Shown here in pieces: positions 12,110 to 24,337 of a DNA stretch of 64,000 bases (position 1 is the first letter of the stretch; each line of letters opens with the position of its first letter). The position numbers were made by a program, and so were the translations under genes. Source of the stretch: Macrotrachela quadricornifera (taxonomy: Eukaryota > Rotifera > Eurotatoria > Philodinida > Philodinidae). The notes beneath the pieces were generated by a model. It was not told the DNA's origin. It worked only from the letters and a program-made list of their open reading frames with translations, and did no database searches. The stretch covers positions 1,092,696 through 1,156,695 of the forward strand of contig JAJEKB010021002.1 in the NCBI GenBank assembly GCA_022393335.1, read 5' to 3'.

Positions 12110-12397
12110 GGTGTGTGTTGCATCTTCGTTATGATCGTCTCGTATATGTTTAAATTCATCAAATATAAAGTATTGAAACCAATAAACAGTCTTGATTCTC
12201 AAATTCAAGACATTATTAACTTTTGATTTTCATGATTCTTTCTAACTATTGCTATTCATACTAATACAAATTGTTTGTTATATATAATAAAATTCCTCTA
12301 ATCTTCTAATCAAATTAAATAAAAAGAAAATTGTAAAACAAACTATTGTGAGGATAAAAGTACGAAGCCATCAAACAAAGAAAGTGTCTTCTTAGGT
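12110..12397. other. 3' region of glycoprotein gene, then non-coding
   Basis: The first 110 bases continue the glycoprotein frame past its TGA as a hydrophobic then basic stretch, closing at a second TGA near 12223. The rest is AT-rich with no frame. It ends at the inner boundary of the right repeat array. Confidence 0.45.
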
Positions 12398-13511
12398 CGA
12401 TAGAGCTCATCGAGTTACACTTGAAAACTTACTTGGTTTCATTGGAATCGACTTGGAAGCGAATCGGGAAGGGTATTTCTAGGAAATTTAGCATTTTTTG
12501 AAGGTTTTTGGGGTATTTTGAGGGTAAAGAAAGGTCTTGTGATAAAACAAATCCCTGGAATCGATAGAGCTCATCGAGTTACACTTGGAAACCTACTTGG
12601 TTTCATTGGAATCGACTTGGAAGCGAATCGGGAAGGGTATTTCGAGGAAATTTAGCACTTTTTGCAGGTTTTTGGGATATTTTGAGGGTAAAGAAAGGTC
12701 TTGTGATAAAACAAATCCCTGGAATCGATAGAGCTCATCGAGTTACACTTGGAAACCTACTTGGTTTCACTGGAATCGTCTTGGAAGCGAATCGGGAAGG
12801 GTATTTCTAGCAAATTTAGCCTTTTTTGCAGGTTTTTGAGGTATTGTGAGGGTAAGGAAGGGTCTTGTGATGAAACAGACCCCTGGAATCGATAGAGCTC
12901 ATCGAGTTACACTCGGAAACCTACTTGATTTCATTGGAATCGACTTGGAAGCGAATCGGGAAGGGTATTTCTAGCAAATTTAGCCTTTTTTGCAGGTTTT
13001 TGGGGTATCTTGAGGGTAAAGAAAGGTCTTGTGAGAAAACAAATCCCTGGAATCGATAGAGCTCATCGAGTTACACTTGGAAACCTATTTGATTTCATTG
13101 GAATCGACTTGGAAGCGGATCGGGAAGGGTATTTCTAGGATATTTGGCTGTTTTTACAGGTTTTTGGGGTATTTTGAGGGTAAAAAAAGGTCTGGTGAGA
13201 ATAAAAATCCCTGGAATCGATAGAGCTCATCGAGTTACACTTGGAAACCTACTTGGTTTCATTGGAATCGGCTTAGGAACGAATTGGGAATGACATTTCT
13301 GAAATTGGCGTGTTTTTTAGGTTTTTTTTAGGTAGTTTTTAGTGATTTTTTGGGTTTCGGGGGGTTAGGGGGGGTGTATGAGGGGAATAGGTGCTTGGAA
13401 TCGATAGAGCTCGTCAAGTTACACTTGGAAACCAAGATAACGAGATTGGAATCCATTTGGAATCGAATCGGGAGAAGAAATACTCGAATCGGGTGATAAG
13501 ATATCCTACGT
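12398..13511 (-). repeat. right terminal inverted repeat, seven tandem units
   Basis: The anchor TCGATAGAGCTC recurs at 12398, 12561, 12725, 12889, 13053, 13217 and 13401. Spacings are 163, 164, 164, 164, 164 and 184 bp. The order mirrors the left array, with the distinctive G-rich outermost unit (13355-13385). Three more units than the left end, so the arms are unequal. Confidence 0.85.
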
Positions 13512-13519
13512 GATTTTTT
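13512..13519. repeat. right 8-bp target-site duplication GATTTTTT
   Basis: Exact copy of 2681-2688, directly outside the right terminus CCTACGT. One copy belonged to the original receptor gene, where it encodes part of KKN in the interrupted EGF module. Confidence 0.85.
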
Positions 13520-16326
13520 TTATTATTAAAATATTTAATACAATGACCATGATGACAAATTTTATCTGAACATATTTCATTTGTATTCATAATAGGTGGA
13601 ATATTAAGCTGAAGAGAAATACGTTCGACAGGTAAAAATGGATAATTAAGTGGAAGAAATAAACTTCCACGATATTTAAATAAAATTTTTTCATATATAT
13701 CAATGTGAATAAAATAATTTTTTGTTAAATTTTTTGGTCGAGTCGAATAAAGTAAATAAATATTATATTTAACTTTACAATGTTCAACATAAATATAAGT
13801 TAATTGTTGATATGAATGAATTATTCTTTCATTTGTATCATCCATAAGTGAAATTATTATTGAAAATAATGTTTTTCGTGAATCAGAATATGTTTGAAAT
13901 TTTAATGTTAAACTAACACGATCATTTTGATATTGACATTGTAAACCATAATAACTAGGTGGACAAAGACAAACTATTCGACTATTATTATTATTTAACC
14001 AATTTTGAAAAGGTAAACCACGATGACAATATTGATCAGATTTATCAATTATTTCAACTGACTTAATATGTTTCATTTCATCTTTCGGAATTGATTCTTT
14101 TAATTTATTGACAGAAAAATGTACAATTGTCATTTTCTCCAAATCAACAGGACGTCGACAAAGAAATTCTTGAACATCAGTGCGACTTGATTTATAATCT
14201 GAATCACAAACAAAATTCAAAGGACTATTTGGCTTTAGACTTCGATTACATATTGGTTCATAATCTTCATACATACATTGCTGACGGCCATGACATCGAC
14301 CAAAAGACGATATGCACGGTTCAAATGTATTGTTCTTACAATAAAAATTGAATATATATGGTTGATGAATATTTGATCGACATAATTTTGGTTCATCAGT
14401 AGCACCAACACAATCAATATAACCATCATTTGCTTTTGAAATAGGTAAACACATTAGTTTATATGTATTAGGTGAAATACAAATATGATGATAAGATGGA
14501 CATCTTAATAATGGATATAAATCACAATCAACTTCATCAGCTCCATTAAAACAATTCCAAAATCCATCACATCGTGTATATGTATTATTACATTGCCAAT
14601 ATTCACATTCACTTTCATCAGTTTCATTTCGACCATCAATATTAATTGAAAATAATTCTATAAAACCATCACAAATTGTTGTAAATGATATATGTTTTTT
14701 CTTATAATGTTCAATTGTATATTCATCATCACATACACCAGGTTCTTCTGAAAAACAATCACATTTACCATCGCCGACCATTTTTAAAGGTAAACATTGA
14801 CTTCCTTCTGTACATCTGAAAAACATTTTTGATCCAATTGTAGGACAACTACCATTGATTGGTGAACAATGTTCATCATCTTTATAATCACAATCTTTTT
14901 TACCATCACATAGACGAGATTTTGAAATACATTTTGAAGAATTTATGCATTGATACATTGTTGTATAATTACAAATATTTGAATTATTATATTTAATTAT
15001 ATTACAATGAGAAAAATAACGATCGAATAATAAAATATACCTAGTTAATCTATTATATCTTGATTCGACTGAAAATTCAAATGGAAAATCCTGTAAACGA
15101 CGACACGTTATATTATTAAATTTAAGTAAATTTCTATTAGGATAGAATCCATCACAAAGATTTTCATTGTAACAAGCATAATCAGGAGCATACGAATTCA
15201 TCGAAGGTAGAAGAGTCATTTTCTTATAAGCTATATACATATGACCAAAGGCAAGTGGAGCATCGGGTATGACAAGTAGATCTGGACATGTTTCATTTAT
15301 TATTTGTTTGCATATATTTCTATCAAAGCATAAATTCACACATGCTGAATCAATATAATTTGTAATAGAATAAATGCATCGAAATGCTAACCAACAAATA
15401 TTTGATAATGATTTTGGTGTATCAGAATCAATTGATTTCATGAGTAAAATATTACGTGTTAATCGACATGAACTAGTTATTATTGCACCAATGGATCCAA
15501 AACGTGAAGGACATAAAATATCTTCACTACCGATTGTCGGTTCACTAGCCCAATTTTCTTCCACTGATTTTTGATAAAGATCAATTTCATCTGATTGATC
15601 GAGACATTCGAAAGTATTTTTATCTCCATCACGAAAGAATATTTTCGATATACATTGTCCACTATCACATTGACGTTCATTTTCATCACATTCTTGAGTT
15701 TCAATTTGCCAACAATTAACTTCATCTATTGCATTATTTAAACAATCAATATGTCCATCACATACTTCACTCCAATCAAGACATATGGATGGAGAACCAC
15801 GATTACATTCAAAATGAATATAACATGTCAAATTAGTAGGTTCATAATATTGTTGATAAAAATCATAAATAATATCATTTAATGATAAATAATCATCATT
15901 TTTATCAATATCTAATTCATATTGACATAATGATCCAAATTTTGGTAATGTACAATTGTAAAATAATTCTGTTTCCATTGAAGATAATTTTTGATTTAAA
16001 TAGAATTGATATCGTTCAATAACATCCATTGGTGCTGACCAAGAATATAATTGTTCACTTGTTAGATTTTCTTTTGAAAGTTGAGAAAAAGTAAATATTT
16101 GATTGTGATTTGGTTCGACAATTTTCCATATTGTTGGCCATTCAGTTAAACAATAAGAAATAATCTCATGGAAATTATTTTCTTTTTTAATATCAGCAAA
16201 TATATAAAGACAATTATATTGAAAATCAATATTGGTTATTTCATCTGTTAGATGAAGATTTATTTGAATTGAATTTGTTGTCGAATATAATAAAAATAAG
16301 TAGAAGAAAATCTTCATGAAATGCAT
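13512..16326 (-). pseudogene. 5' half of transposon-split LDLR-A/EGF/7TM receptor gene
   Basis: Reads from ATG at 16326 with a signal peptide (MKIFFYLFLLYSTTNS). A series of LDLR class A modules follows, recognisable by CDGxxDC...DE...C patterns such as VCDGHIDCLNNAIDEVNC and LCDGKKDCDYKDDEHC. Next come a first EGF module (CLCPPSYYGLQC), a beta-rich stretch, and the opening cysteines of a second EGF module (CHHGHC) that is cut by the transposon. An open frame continues past 13512 into the transposon for about 30 codons to 13414, so a truncated secreted protein with a foreign tail could be translated. The native continuation is at 744-2680. LDLR-A modules bind calcium and ligands outside the cell. 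Family-level function in rotifers is unknown to me. No introns are needed. Confidence 0.85.
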
Positions 16327-16688
16327 TTTTCAATTTTTTACTGATTTGTGAATAATTGCAAAATGTTGTGTTTCACAAATAAGATTTTTTTAAAAACAGA
16401 GATCATGATTTTAATATTAATGAAAACAATTTGTTCCTGTATCCTGTGTTAAAAACTTCAACATGTCCAATATATTCTTGAAAGATGATGCTGCAAAAAT
16501 TTTGCCTTGCCATTGTTTTAAACGGAACTAACTCTTAACATAGGAAACAAAAGTTTTTTTTTTCTTTTACGTCAAAATAATTTCAACATTTTTATTTCTC
16601 AGACAAATACTTTAATAAATATTTCATATGAAATCGATAATCTACGTCTATGAAATTACACAATTGAAATTGAAATTATAATTAACTA
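16327..16688. other. upstream region of receptor gene
   Basis: AT-rich sequence upstream of the receptor ATG on the minus strand, so its promoter and leader should lie here. No specific element was identified. It is bounded on the right by a foldback element. Confidence 0.35.
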
Positions 16689-17850
16689 GCGAAGGAATCT
16701 TCCCAAGTGACACCCTCCATTTATACTCGTGTTTTTTCTATAGGTAAGACTCATAGCGTAGATAAGAGCCCTAAAAGAGTTTATGCTCAAAGTCTGTTGT
16801 CGCTGAGATGTTGCGTTTTTAAGGTGTTGGGATAAGTCACTACCGTGGTTGTCTCAGGATCATCAGAAAAACTCATTTTGGAATTGCGACTTGAAACTTT
16901 CTATAGAGAAAGCTCTCATTGAGAGTGGGTTATTGTGAAAGTTTCAGACCTGTTCCTTGTTCCTATCCTGAGATACGGGTAAGATAACCTATTCTCACAT
17001 GTAGAGGCAAGCTTTGCTGTTCTTATTTGTCATTAGAAGTATTCAGAAAAGCTGGAACTCTTACAATAAACCACTCTCATTGATACCTCTCTCTATACAA
17101 AGTTTCAAGTCGAAATTCTAAAATGAGTTTTTCTGATGTCCCTGAGAAGTAGGGTCCGGCGGGGCTATCCCGATCTCGAGTAGAGGTGTAAGTCGACACT
17201 TCAATTGGCGGCGGCTTAAAAACTAAATTTTTTTTTTGGATTTTCAGCGAAGAAGGCTCGAAGTTTTTAGGAGCTTTTTACAAAAATTCCCGCAGCTTTG
17301 AGAAATTTTTTAACACAAAAGGGAAAATGATACTATAGAACGTTCTTATTAGGAATTAGATGAGAAGAATCATAAAAACTTATCCCGAATACCGAAAATA
17401 TTCAAAAATTCAGCATTTTGTTTATACGATAGCGGCGGCGGCGCGATTTTTTCCCTAAAAATCGGCGGCGACGGTAGCTCAGTCGATCGGCTTACATCTT
17501 TAATCCCGAGGAAATACTTTGATGGGTTTTAAGTATGGATGAGTCGTATGCACAGAAAATGGTAACGGCATCGAAAGTCCCGAAAAAATATTTTGCCGGG
17601 ACCGAGATGGAGACGGGTTTCTGTCAAGTGAGAGGCGGCCGGGATCGGGACGGGGAAACTCGTTCTCGCCGGACCCTACTGAGGACACCACGGTAGTGAG
17701 TTATTCTTTTACCTTAAAAACGCAACATCTCAACTACAATATGCTTTGGGCACGAACTCTTTTAGGGGTCTTATCTATGCTATGAGTCTTACCTATAGGC
17801 AAAATATGAGCCCAAACGGAGAGTGTCACTTTAGGAAGTTTCTTCGTAAG
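16689..17850. mobile_element. foldback MITE with long inverted arms, MULE-like
   Basis: The left arm (16689-about 16935) and the right arm (about 17055-17149 plus 17679-17850) are inverted copies, for example GGTAAGACTCATAGC left against GCTATGAGTCTTACC right. They fold into a stem of about 250 bp with a loop of about 120 bp. AATTAACTA (16680-16688) and AATTAACGA (17851-17859) flank it, an 8/9 match to a 9-bp duplication as made by Mutator-like elements. No coding capacity. A second element is nested in the right arm. Confidence 0.6.
17150..17678. mobile_element. hAT-type MITE nested in the foldback arm
   Basis: Begins TAGGGTCCGGCG and ends CGCCGGACCCTA. It is flanked by CTGAGAAG and CTGAGGAC, a 6/8 match to an 8-bp duplication. 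The interior is GC-rich and shares a long segment with the element at 44171-44500, so they are one family. It is younger than the foldback element it interrupts. Confidence 0.7.
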
Positions 17851-17859
17851 AATTAACGA

Positions 17860-20395
17860 GATAAATGTTTGATAGATTAGTATGAATTAGGCGGTGCAGC
17901 TCATCCACATGAGCGTGCTCTATACACCCTTGGATCCTCAAGTACTATACTATGGGGGTACCTTTGGATCCCCACTGACTATCCTAGGAGATTCATGGGT
18001 GATCGGATCCTGTCGGATCTATATAATTTCTATAGGATCCGACATGGTTTAGTCGGATTCTCATCAGCTGAATTCCGGTCCAGATTTCGCGGGGATGTGT
18101 CAGAAACAGGATGAAATTCGACCGGATTTTATTATGTTTCCGTTACATTCCGACGAAATCCGACGCGGATCTGACCAAAAATAATCGGATCTACAGGTCA
18201 GATTGAATCTCCTGAGATACTAATGGGGTACCCTTGAGTCCTGAACTGCTATACCATAGGGATACCCTTGAATCTTCACCTACTACGCAAGGCTGAGATT
18301 AGAGTCCTATATATTATTGGCGTAAATAGTACATCAACACTCTCACTACTTACCAACTATCATAACATCGAATAATACAATATTTATTATAAAGTATTCA
18401 GCGAATAAGTAGCTAAAAAGTTGACAATGCTTTATGTTGCAAATATTTTTTAAGCAAGTGATCATTTCATTATGATTTATCGGAACAATAGATGAAGCTG
18501 AGCATACGAAGATCAACAAAGAACTGATTTCTGTGACCTTTTACCAGCAAAAATAATGACACAGACGGCAGAAGAAATCCAAAAGCACAGCAAACTAATC
18601 AGTTGATCCTGCACTGAGCCTAAAAAAATTCAAAAGATTCGCTTTCACCAAGTTTTTTGTTTTACCTACGAAAGATCTAATTTCCTTAGCTAAACGAACC
18701 TTCCAACCAACCCTATAAAAATATGTTTCTTATAGTGAAAAAGAGAGAATATAAATTGTATTTGATTGATCATTACAAAGGAGGTTCTTCCATATCCAAA
18801 TCATACAATCAAACCAACTAATAGAAAGATCTGTTTGAGTAGATCGCACCCGATCTGCCCAACTATCACAACAGTTATGCTAATGACATTTGATTCTTAA
18901 GAATACTGTAAAAAGAAGACATCATAGCGAACTATTAAGGTTTATCAAATAGTATGGAGAAGCGGTTCTTTATGATACCTTTTTTTTATTTTTAAGAGAT
19001 CAGGTTCGTTTCAGAAACTAATCATAAAATAAGAGAAAAACACGAGAAACCAAATTTGTCGCATTCCTCTAATAAGAGAAGTACATGTGGAAAAATCAAC
19101 TCGATTTTGTAGTTTCTAACTTTCTCTTCGAATTATTCATCTTCCAACTGGAAACTTTGCGAACCCTTCAACCTATTTAGTCAATTATTAGTAATTCTAC
19201 TCAGATGTTTTCCACCGATATTACAACTACCTTTCCGCTGGCCACATCTGCTTCACTATCATCATCTCGACTTTTATTCCATTTCTTCAACCTTACACTT
19301 TCACTTTAAAGCTAATTTACCAACTTAAAAAACATATATCCGCGACCCGTTCGCTATTACCTTCTCCACTGATTCCTACCATTCATACTCAAATCTCTCA
19401 CTTTCACCGTCAGATCTTCATCTCTATTTATTTATCTTAACACCTATGATGATTATGTTGGCCTCTCCAGCAACCATTCTCTTCTAACCTAAATCTATCG
19501 GCTATTATGTTTTCCTTCATATCTACCGATTCAACTTTGATTCTTCACTATCACTCTCATAGTGTTCAATCCTTTGTTTGCCTCACAGGCACTATACTGA
19601 TCTCAACATTAGCTTTTTCCAGTTGTGTGCTTTCATCTAGAATTTAATAATCATCATCACCCATTTTCTCCATACGGCTCTCTCTGTCAAACGCTTGAAT
19701 ATTATCCTACAGATCAAATATAAGTACCATTATAGTATAGATCCTAGAGACCCACTGGTACTACCATAGGATACCTTTTAAGGAGCTATAGGTATCCCAT
19801 CGGTATAAAAGTTAAGGACCCAAAGCCACCTCCAAAGTATAACGGTTGAGTACCTAAGAGTAGTGCATGGAAAGAGTTATAAAAGATGGCTCTAGATTGG
19901 GCTCGAAGTATTATAGAGACTACCAAGAGATAGCTCTTGAAAAGCTGTGGAGAAGAGAGTTAGCTAAGTTTTGAATAGTTATAGTGACTACTCTAAATGA
20001 ACTTTGAAGACTTATAGAGATTGTCCCTATATAGACTAAGGTACGTACCGCTCACGCTCATAAGCGCTCATGAACGTGAGTGTGAGCTGTACATTCCTAG
20101 TATGAATAATAAAAAAGATTTATTCATTTTAAAAGAAACTGTTGCTGTCAATTAACATTTATTCTGTTAAATATCTTAAGGCCACCCCTCCCCTCAAAAA
20201 TCGATCTCAGCACAGATACGTTCAAATGAGCTGAAATCTGGAGCTTATGTTGGAGCTGAAGTGAGGAGGCTGTGATAAAATTTTCAGCTCAATCTACTGA
20301 CGTTTGACAGAGATATGAACCCAACAAACGTCAAAAATTGTTCATTTTGTCCGCAAGATTTCTCTGTGGGTCTTCATTCAATATATAGATATTTT
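17860..20395. other. intergenic with degraded dispersed repeats
   Basis: No gene was recognised. 17990-18215 holds a GGATCCGACATGG-type repeat that recurs at 27001-27149 and begins and ends with GAGATTCA in inverted orientation. Short GTACCCTTGGATCC-like motifs recur at 17925-17975, 18226-18280 and 19720-19810. A hairpin of about 55 bp centred near 20069 (GCTCACGCTCA against TGAGTGTGAGC) looks like a transposon end remnant. Confidence 0.4.
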
Positions 20396-20618
20396 TTTGT
20401 TTGAAAGAGCATCTCAAGATGCAGGGCCTGTGAGGCTCCTTTTTTGTAAACTCTTATCTTTCAAGTGGAGAAAGGGATTCACAAGTTCACTCACTGAAAA
20501 AACTCTCAAAAAATGGCGCTCTAATTATAAAAATGCTTTTCAATATAATAATAATAACGCTTCATTCAAAAAGCCGAGCCTCACAGGCCTGCAGTTTGTG
20601 ATGCTCTTTCAGACGAAA
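20396..20618. repeat. short inverted-repeat element
   Basis: TTTGTTTGAAAGAGCATC plus the following 30 bases (20398-20444) recur inverted at about 20569-20618, including GGCCTGTGAGGCTC against GAGCCTCACAGGCC. The 102-codon open frame across it (20397-20705) mostly reads the hairpin and is unlikely to be a gene. Probably a MITE or a decayed transposon. Confidence 0.5.
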
Positions 20619-20705
20619 ATAAATGCGGAAACTTCGAATTTTATCCGAAAGTTATGTGTACTACAAAAAGTGTACCAGACAGATGAGTCATCCCAGAATG
20701 TCTAG

Positions 20706-23092
20706 ACACCAAAACTATCACGCGAAATCTTTTTATGAGCACAATTTCTGTTGACTGTTGTTCATCTAAAAGGATTTGAGATCGAATACAGCTTATATTT
20801 GAACTCTACGCTTTCATTTACCCTAACGACAATCACTTTTCTCATAACTCGATTTTTATTGGTTACTGCTCAATCAATGGGGTTTCGGGACAAATGGAGT
20901 AAAGATTCGAGTTCTTCGACCCAGAGAACTTCGAAGTAACATATCTGTGATCGGAAAATAGGCCCCTAATTCTTAGTCAATGAGACGGTTGACAACATTG
21001 GAACCACTTCCCGCATAATTATATTTGCCGTATAGATAACTTATGCTTCTTATTTATTTATGTATTATATACTATTTTATAGCTCGTAAAATTCTTTATC
21101 GAAGGGTATATAACAAACGGGAATTTTATGCGACTCTGGTAGAAAAATTTCTTACGACAACGGCGATATGTCGATCTTCCCGTGGAATAACAACTAACTA
21201 TCTTGAGTGTGTCCTAGGCATTTTAACCTTGTCTCGTGAACGGTTTATTCCTTTGAGCTGAAGAAAGTCTCAATTGGATAGAAAAAAGTTTAATCTATAA
21301 ATTCACTACACCCAAGTAGGTAAGTTATGAGATAAAAAAGTGATATAAGCCAAAAACTGTGTAAATTCAACGAAATACGTAGCATACTCCGAGAGGCAGT
21401 ATTTTAAACTTTTTTCACGTGGTGCACTAGGACTTGTATTTACTTTTTTATAATAAGACAGATCTCATCAGCATACATCCCTTGTCAGTAAATTGTAGGG
21501 AGAAAATACAGGCGTGCTAAGTTAGCATGCACCACACTATATGCGACCCTATTCGGTGACCGCTGACTCTACTCTTAGAATGATATAATATCTTTAGAAA
21601 TCACAAAAATGAAGTTCAGATTCGTGTTTAGCTTAGAAAACTGGGTAAGAAGAGCTATTTTTGAATGGATTTGCATTTATACCTAGCGGGATTACGATCT
21701 AGAGCAACCTCATGAACCTATAAGAGATATATGATAGATACAGGCCTCAGTATTTTCATAATAAATCACCAATATCAATAGTTATTGAGTTCAGATTTTT
21801 ACATTTCGATAGTCCTTTTGACTAGCTACAAAACCAGGCATTTAAGGAACCCAAAGCTACTGATTATCTAAGGCATGTCCAGGCATTTTGGCTTCCAGAT
21901 GCAGTTTTTGTGCATTTTGAGGCCTTTTTCAGGCGATGTTTTGTTAGAAAGCTACGATTTGGTTCAAAACTAATATCAGATTCGAAATCAGCGTTAAAAA
22001 CTGAGTTGATTTATATATGTTGTAAATAATCCTGAGAAAAATTTTTTTTTGAAAAAATCCCTGTACCACCCTCAGGGATGGTCTAGTGAATAATGACAAT
22101 TTTTTTCGATAACTCAGTCATTGCTTAACGGATCCTTCTCATCTTCGAATTCGACCGAGACATTGATGGGACTAAACTGTATAGAAAATTTCATCGTGAT
22201 CTGACTCTCCTTTCGACAGTTATCGTGTATACGGACCGCCGGCTGGTCGGCCGGACACACTGACCGATTCTAGAATGTACTCACTTTTTGAGTACACAAA
22301 AAAGCATACATCTCTATGTGACATATGACGTTCATATTTATACCAATGAGCCATCATCAGTAGACTCACTTATTCAGGAAAGTAAGACTTCTGAGAAATG
22401 TTAAGTTTAGTCGATTGGGCCTATTCGATAATGCTGATCATAAATATGAAATCAGATTTCATGTCTGGGAAAAATTGGAGAAACGATAGGTTATCAAAAA
22501 CTATGAAATACTTGAAAAAATGACACTTGACTACTTTACTCGGTAATCTTGTGCCATCTCAAATGTTATGTGTTAGTACTTTAAGTTCGATTATTTTATA
22601 GTGATGTTGTAGCGCTTGCTTCACTCTATCTAAATCCATAATTTGTTTTTTGTTCCCATGCACTATTAGCCCACGAGGCTGTCGAGAATGGAAAAATTTC
22701 ACCTTAAAATGATGAAAAAAAATTGTAAATTTTTATAATTTCGTGAGCCTCACATCTCTAAACTGAATGCTTTTGAAATTCTAAATATACAGTTTTGTAG
22801 CGCGTATTTCACTCTATAATCTGATGTATAAACCATATCTCTTGAGTGGATTATTTTTCGAAAAAAATTGCTAATACTTTGCAGATAATGAAAAAATGAT
22901 ATTCGTCAAAAGTTCATTAACGTGTGATAAATGTAATCTTCACAACTTCTGAAGGAACTGACGCATTAAGCTGAAACTTGGTAGTTTTTAGTTTCAAGCC
23001 ATGGCCTATCGTTTTCGATAATAAAAAACATAGGTCAAAATTTTCGAGAGTATGGCGATGTTCGATGGTCTCATGGCCGTCTCTTAATTGGA
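20706..23092. other. intergenic, no gene recognised
   Basis: Several short open frames (20751-20939, 21043-21261, 22917-23298 minus) have no recognisable domain and no splice-consistent extension. Composition is slightly richer in GC than flanking AT-rich spacers, as in decayed transposons. No terminal repeats were found. Confidence 0.4.
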
Positions 23093-23713
23093 ATGTATAC
23101 AATCTTCGAGTTAAGTTTTAATAGAAAAAGCCGAACAATCCATTTTTTATACTCAACAATACATGGTGACAAACGTTTTTTATCGAATTCTGTTCGAATA
23201 TTCATTAAAGAAAATAATATTGGTATATATTCCGAACAACAGCAACCATCATTAACTTCTTCAAATTCTATGCCAAACATTTCAACACCAGTTATCAATG
23301 AATCTCAATCTCATGTTCAAGTTACTTAACAATATGATCCTTTAGATGGACATGGTCTTTTAATTGCTAATCAAAGAATAGAAGAAAGTGATTCAATGGA
23401 TGTTGTGGATTCAAGTTCAAGAACATTCAATAATACAAATGAGTAAATCACATTTTTCTAATCAATTGAATCCTTAATTGACAGTTTTCTTCAATATAGA
23501 AACAATAATCGTGTCGAACTTGCATCGTCATCAGATATCATTTTCCAACAACAAACAACAAAACAAAGAAATCGAAATATTGGTATTGATAAAAATCCAT
23601 GTTCAACTGATGTTGAACAAAGTCAACATCAAATTAAAAATCAGGAATATAATCCACTTACGGGTCTCACAAATTCATCTAACCGTCGAATCAAACGTAA
23701 ACGACGGATTTAA
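23093..23713 (+). pseudogene. 3' fragment of an unidentified gene, broken
   Basis: Codon-like sequence runs from about 23115 through a TAA at 23327-23329 and continues in the same frame (QYDPLDGHGLLIANQRIEESD) to a GTAAAT donor near 23443. An intron of about 57 bp leads to a second exon from about 23501 that ends with a basic, nuclear-signal-like tail (RRIKRKRRI) and TAA at 23711-23713. The single internal stop and the missing 5' part mark it as a relic. Gln/Ser/Asn-rich with no recognised domain; it may be the tail of a transposon protein or of a nuclear protein. Confidence 0.45.
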
Positions 23714-24337
23714 TCTTGACATATTTTATTTCTAATACTTCATGGACAACGTTATAGATAATAACTTGTATTCCCGAAGAAATTCTTTTTCTAAAAAAGA
23801 TGACCAACCTTTTTTTTTCTATTTCTTCATTTTTGTTATGTACGTTCTATTTAATATTTTTTCAAAAAGATGATCAATATGTTATTACTTTATTTATTTA
23901 TATCTATTGCGTACTTTTCATCTACATGTCATCAAAAAGGTGATTGACTTTTTTTTTCATTTAATTTTATTTTCATCTTTATTATCTATCTCATTTAAAT
24001 ATAATATAAGAAATATACAAATATCAAGATTAACTAAATCTAATATTATTTTCATTCATCATGATTCGAAATTACGATATTGATTCGATATATTAAATTA
24101 GGAATTCCAACGAAATATTTCTGTCCATTGTTTTTTCTTTTTCCTCTTAGTTATTTTCATTAATCATACAAATTTCTTGATATGATCTTTTGAACAGTAA
24201 AGTATAATATTTTTTTAATTTATTTCGTCTAGTCTATTAGTTATCGAATATAATCGCTCTCAGTCCTTGATCATTACTATTTATCGTATCTTTAACTCAG
24301 CTGTTTTTGTCGTTCGATATTTATACTAAGTCAACAA
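23714..24337. other. intergenic, AT-rich
   Basis: Very AT-rich, with repeated AAAAGATGATCAA-like stretches at 23798-23945. No gene was recognised. Confidence 0.4.

Larger units (their letters stand above)
2689..13511 (+). mobile_element. Foldback-like MULE-type DNA transposon with cargo genes
   Basis: A 10,823-bp element. Both ends carry the same 20-base terminus ACGTAGGATATCTTATCACC in inverted orientation, with GATTTTTT duplicated outside. The terminal inverted repeats (2689-about 3431 and about 12398-13511) are made of 164-bp tandem units. Inside, all on the plus strand, are a ten-exon transposase/peptidase gene (4358-8590), a four-exon small membrane protein gene (9553-10152) and a single-exon envelope-like glycoprotein gene (10604-12109). 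Long inverted repeats built from tandem units are the hallmark of Foldback (FB/NOF) elements. The DDE signature and CxxH motif of the transposase point to the Mutator-like superfamily, which makes 8-10 bp duplications. KDZ elements also make 8-bp duplications and remain an alternative. The near-identity of the repeat units and the intact transposase frame suggest recent insertion. Confidence 0.85.

Noticed and set aside
12104..12230. Intron skipping the TGA of the envelope-like gene
   Set aside because: No GT donor lies just upstream of the stop, and the downstream frame is already in phase.
17465..17510. tRNA-like box A (GGTAGCTCAGTCGATCGG)
   Set aside because: No box B at the right distance and no cloverleaf. 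The stretch lies inside a hAT MITE and the flanking part recurs at 44320.
20397..20705. 102-codon open frame
   Set aside because: Reads through an inverted-repeat element.
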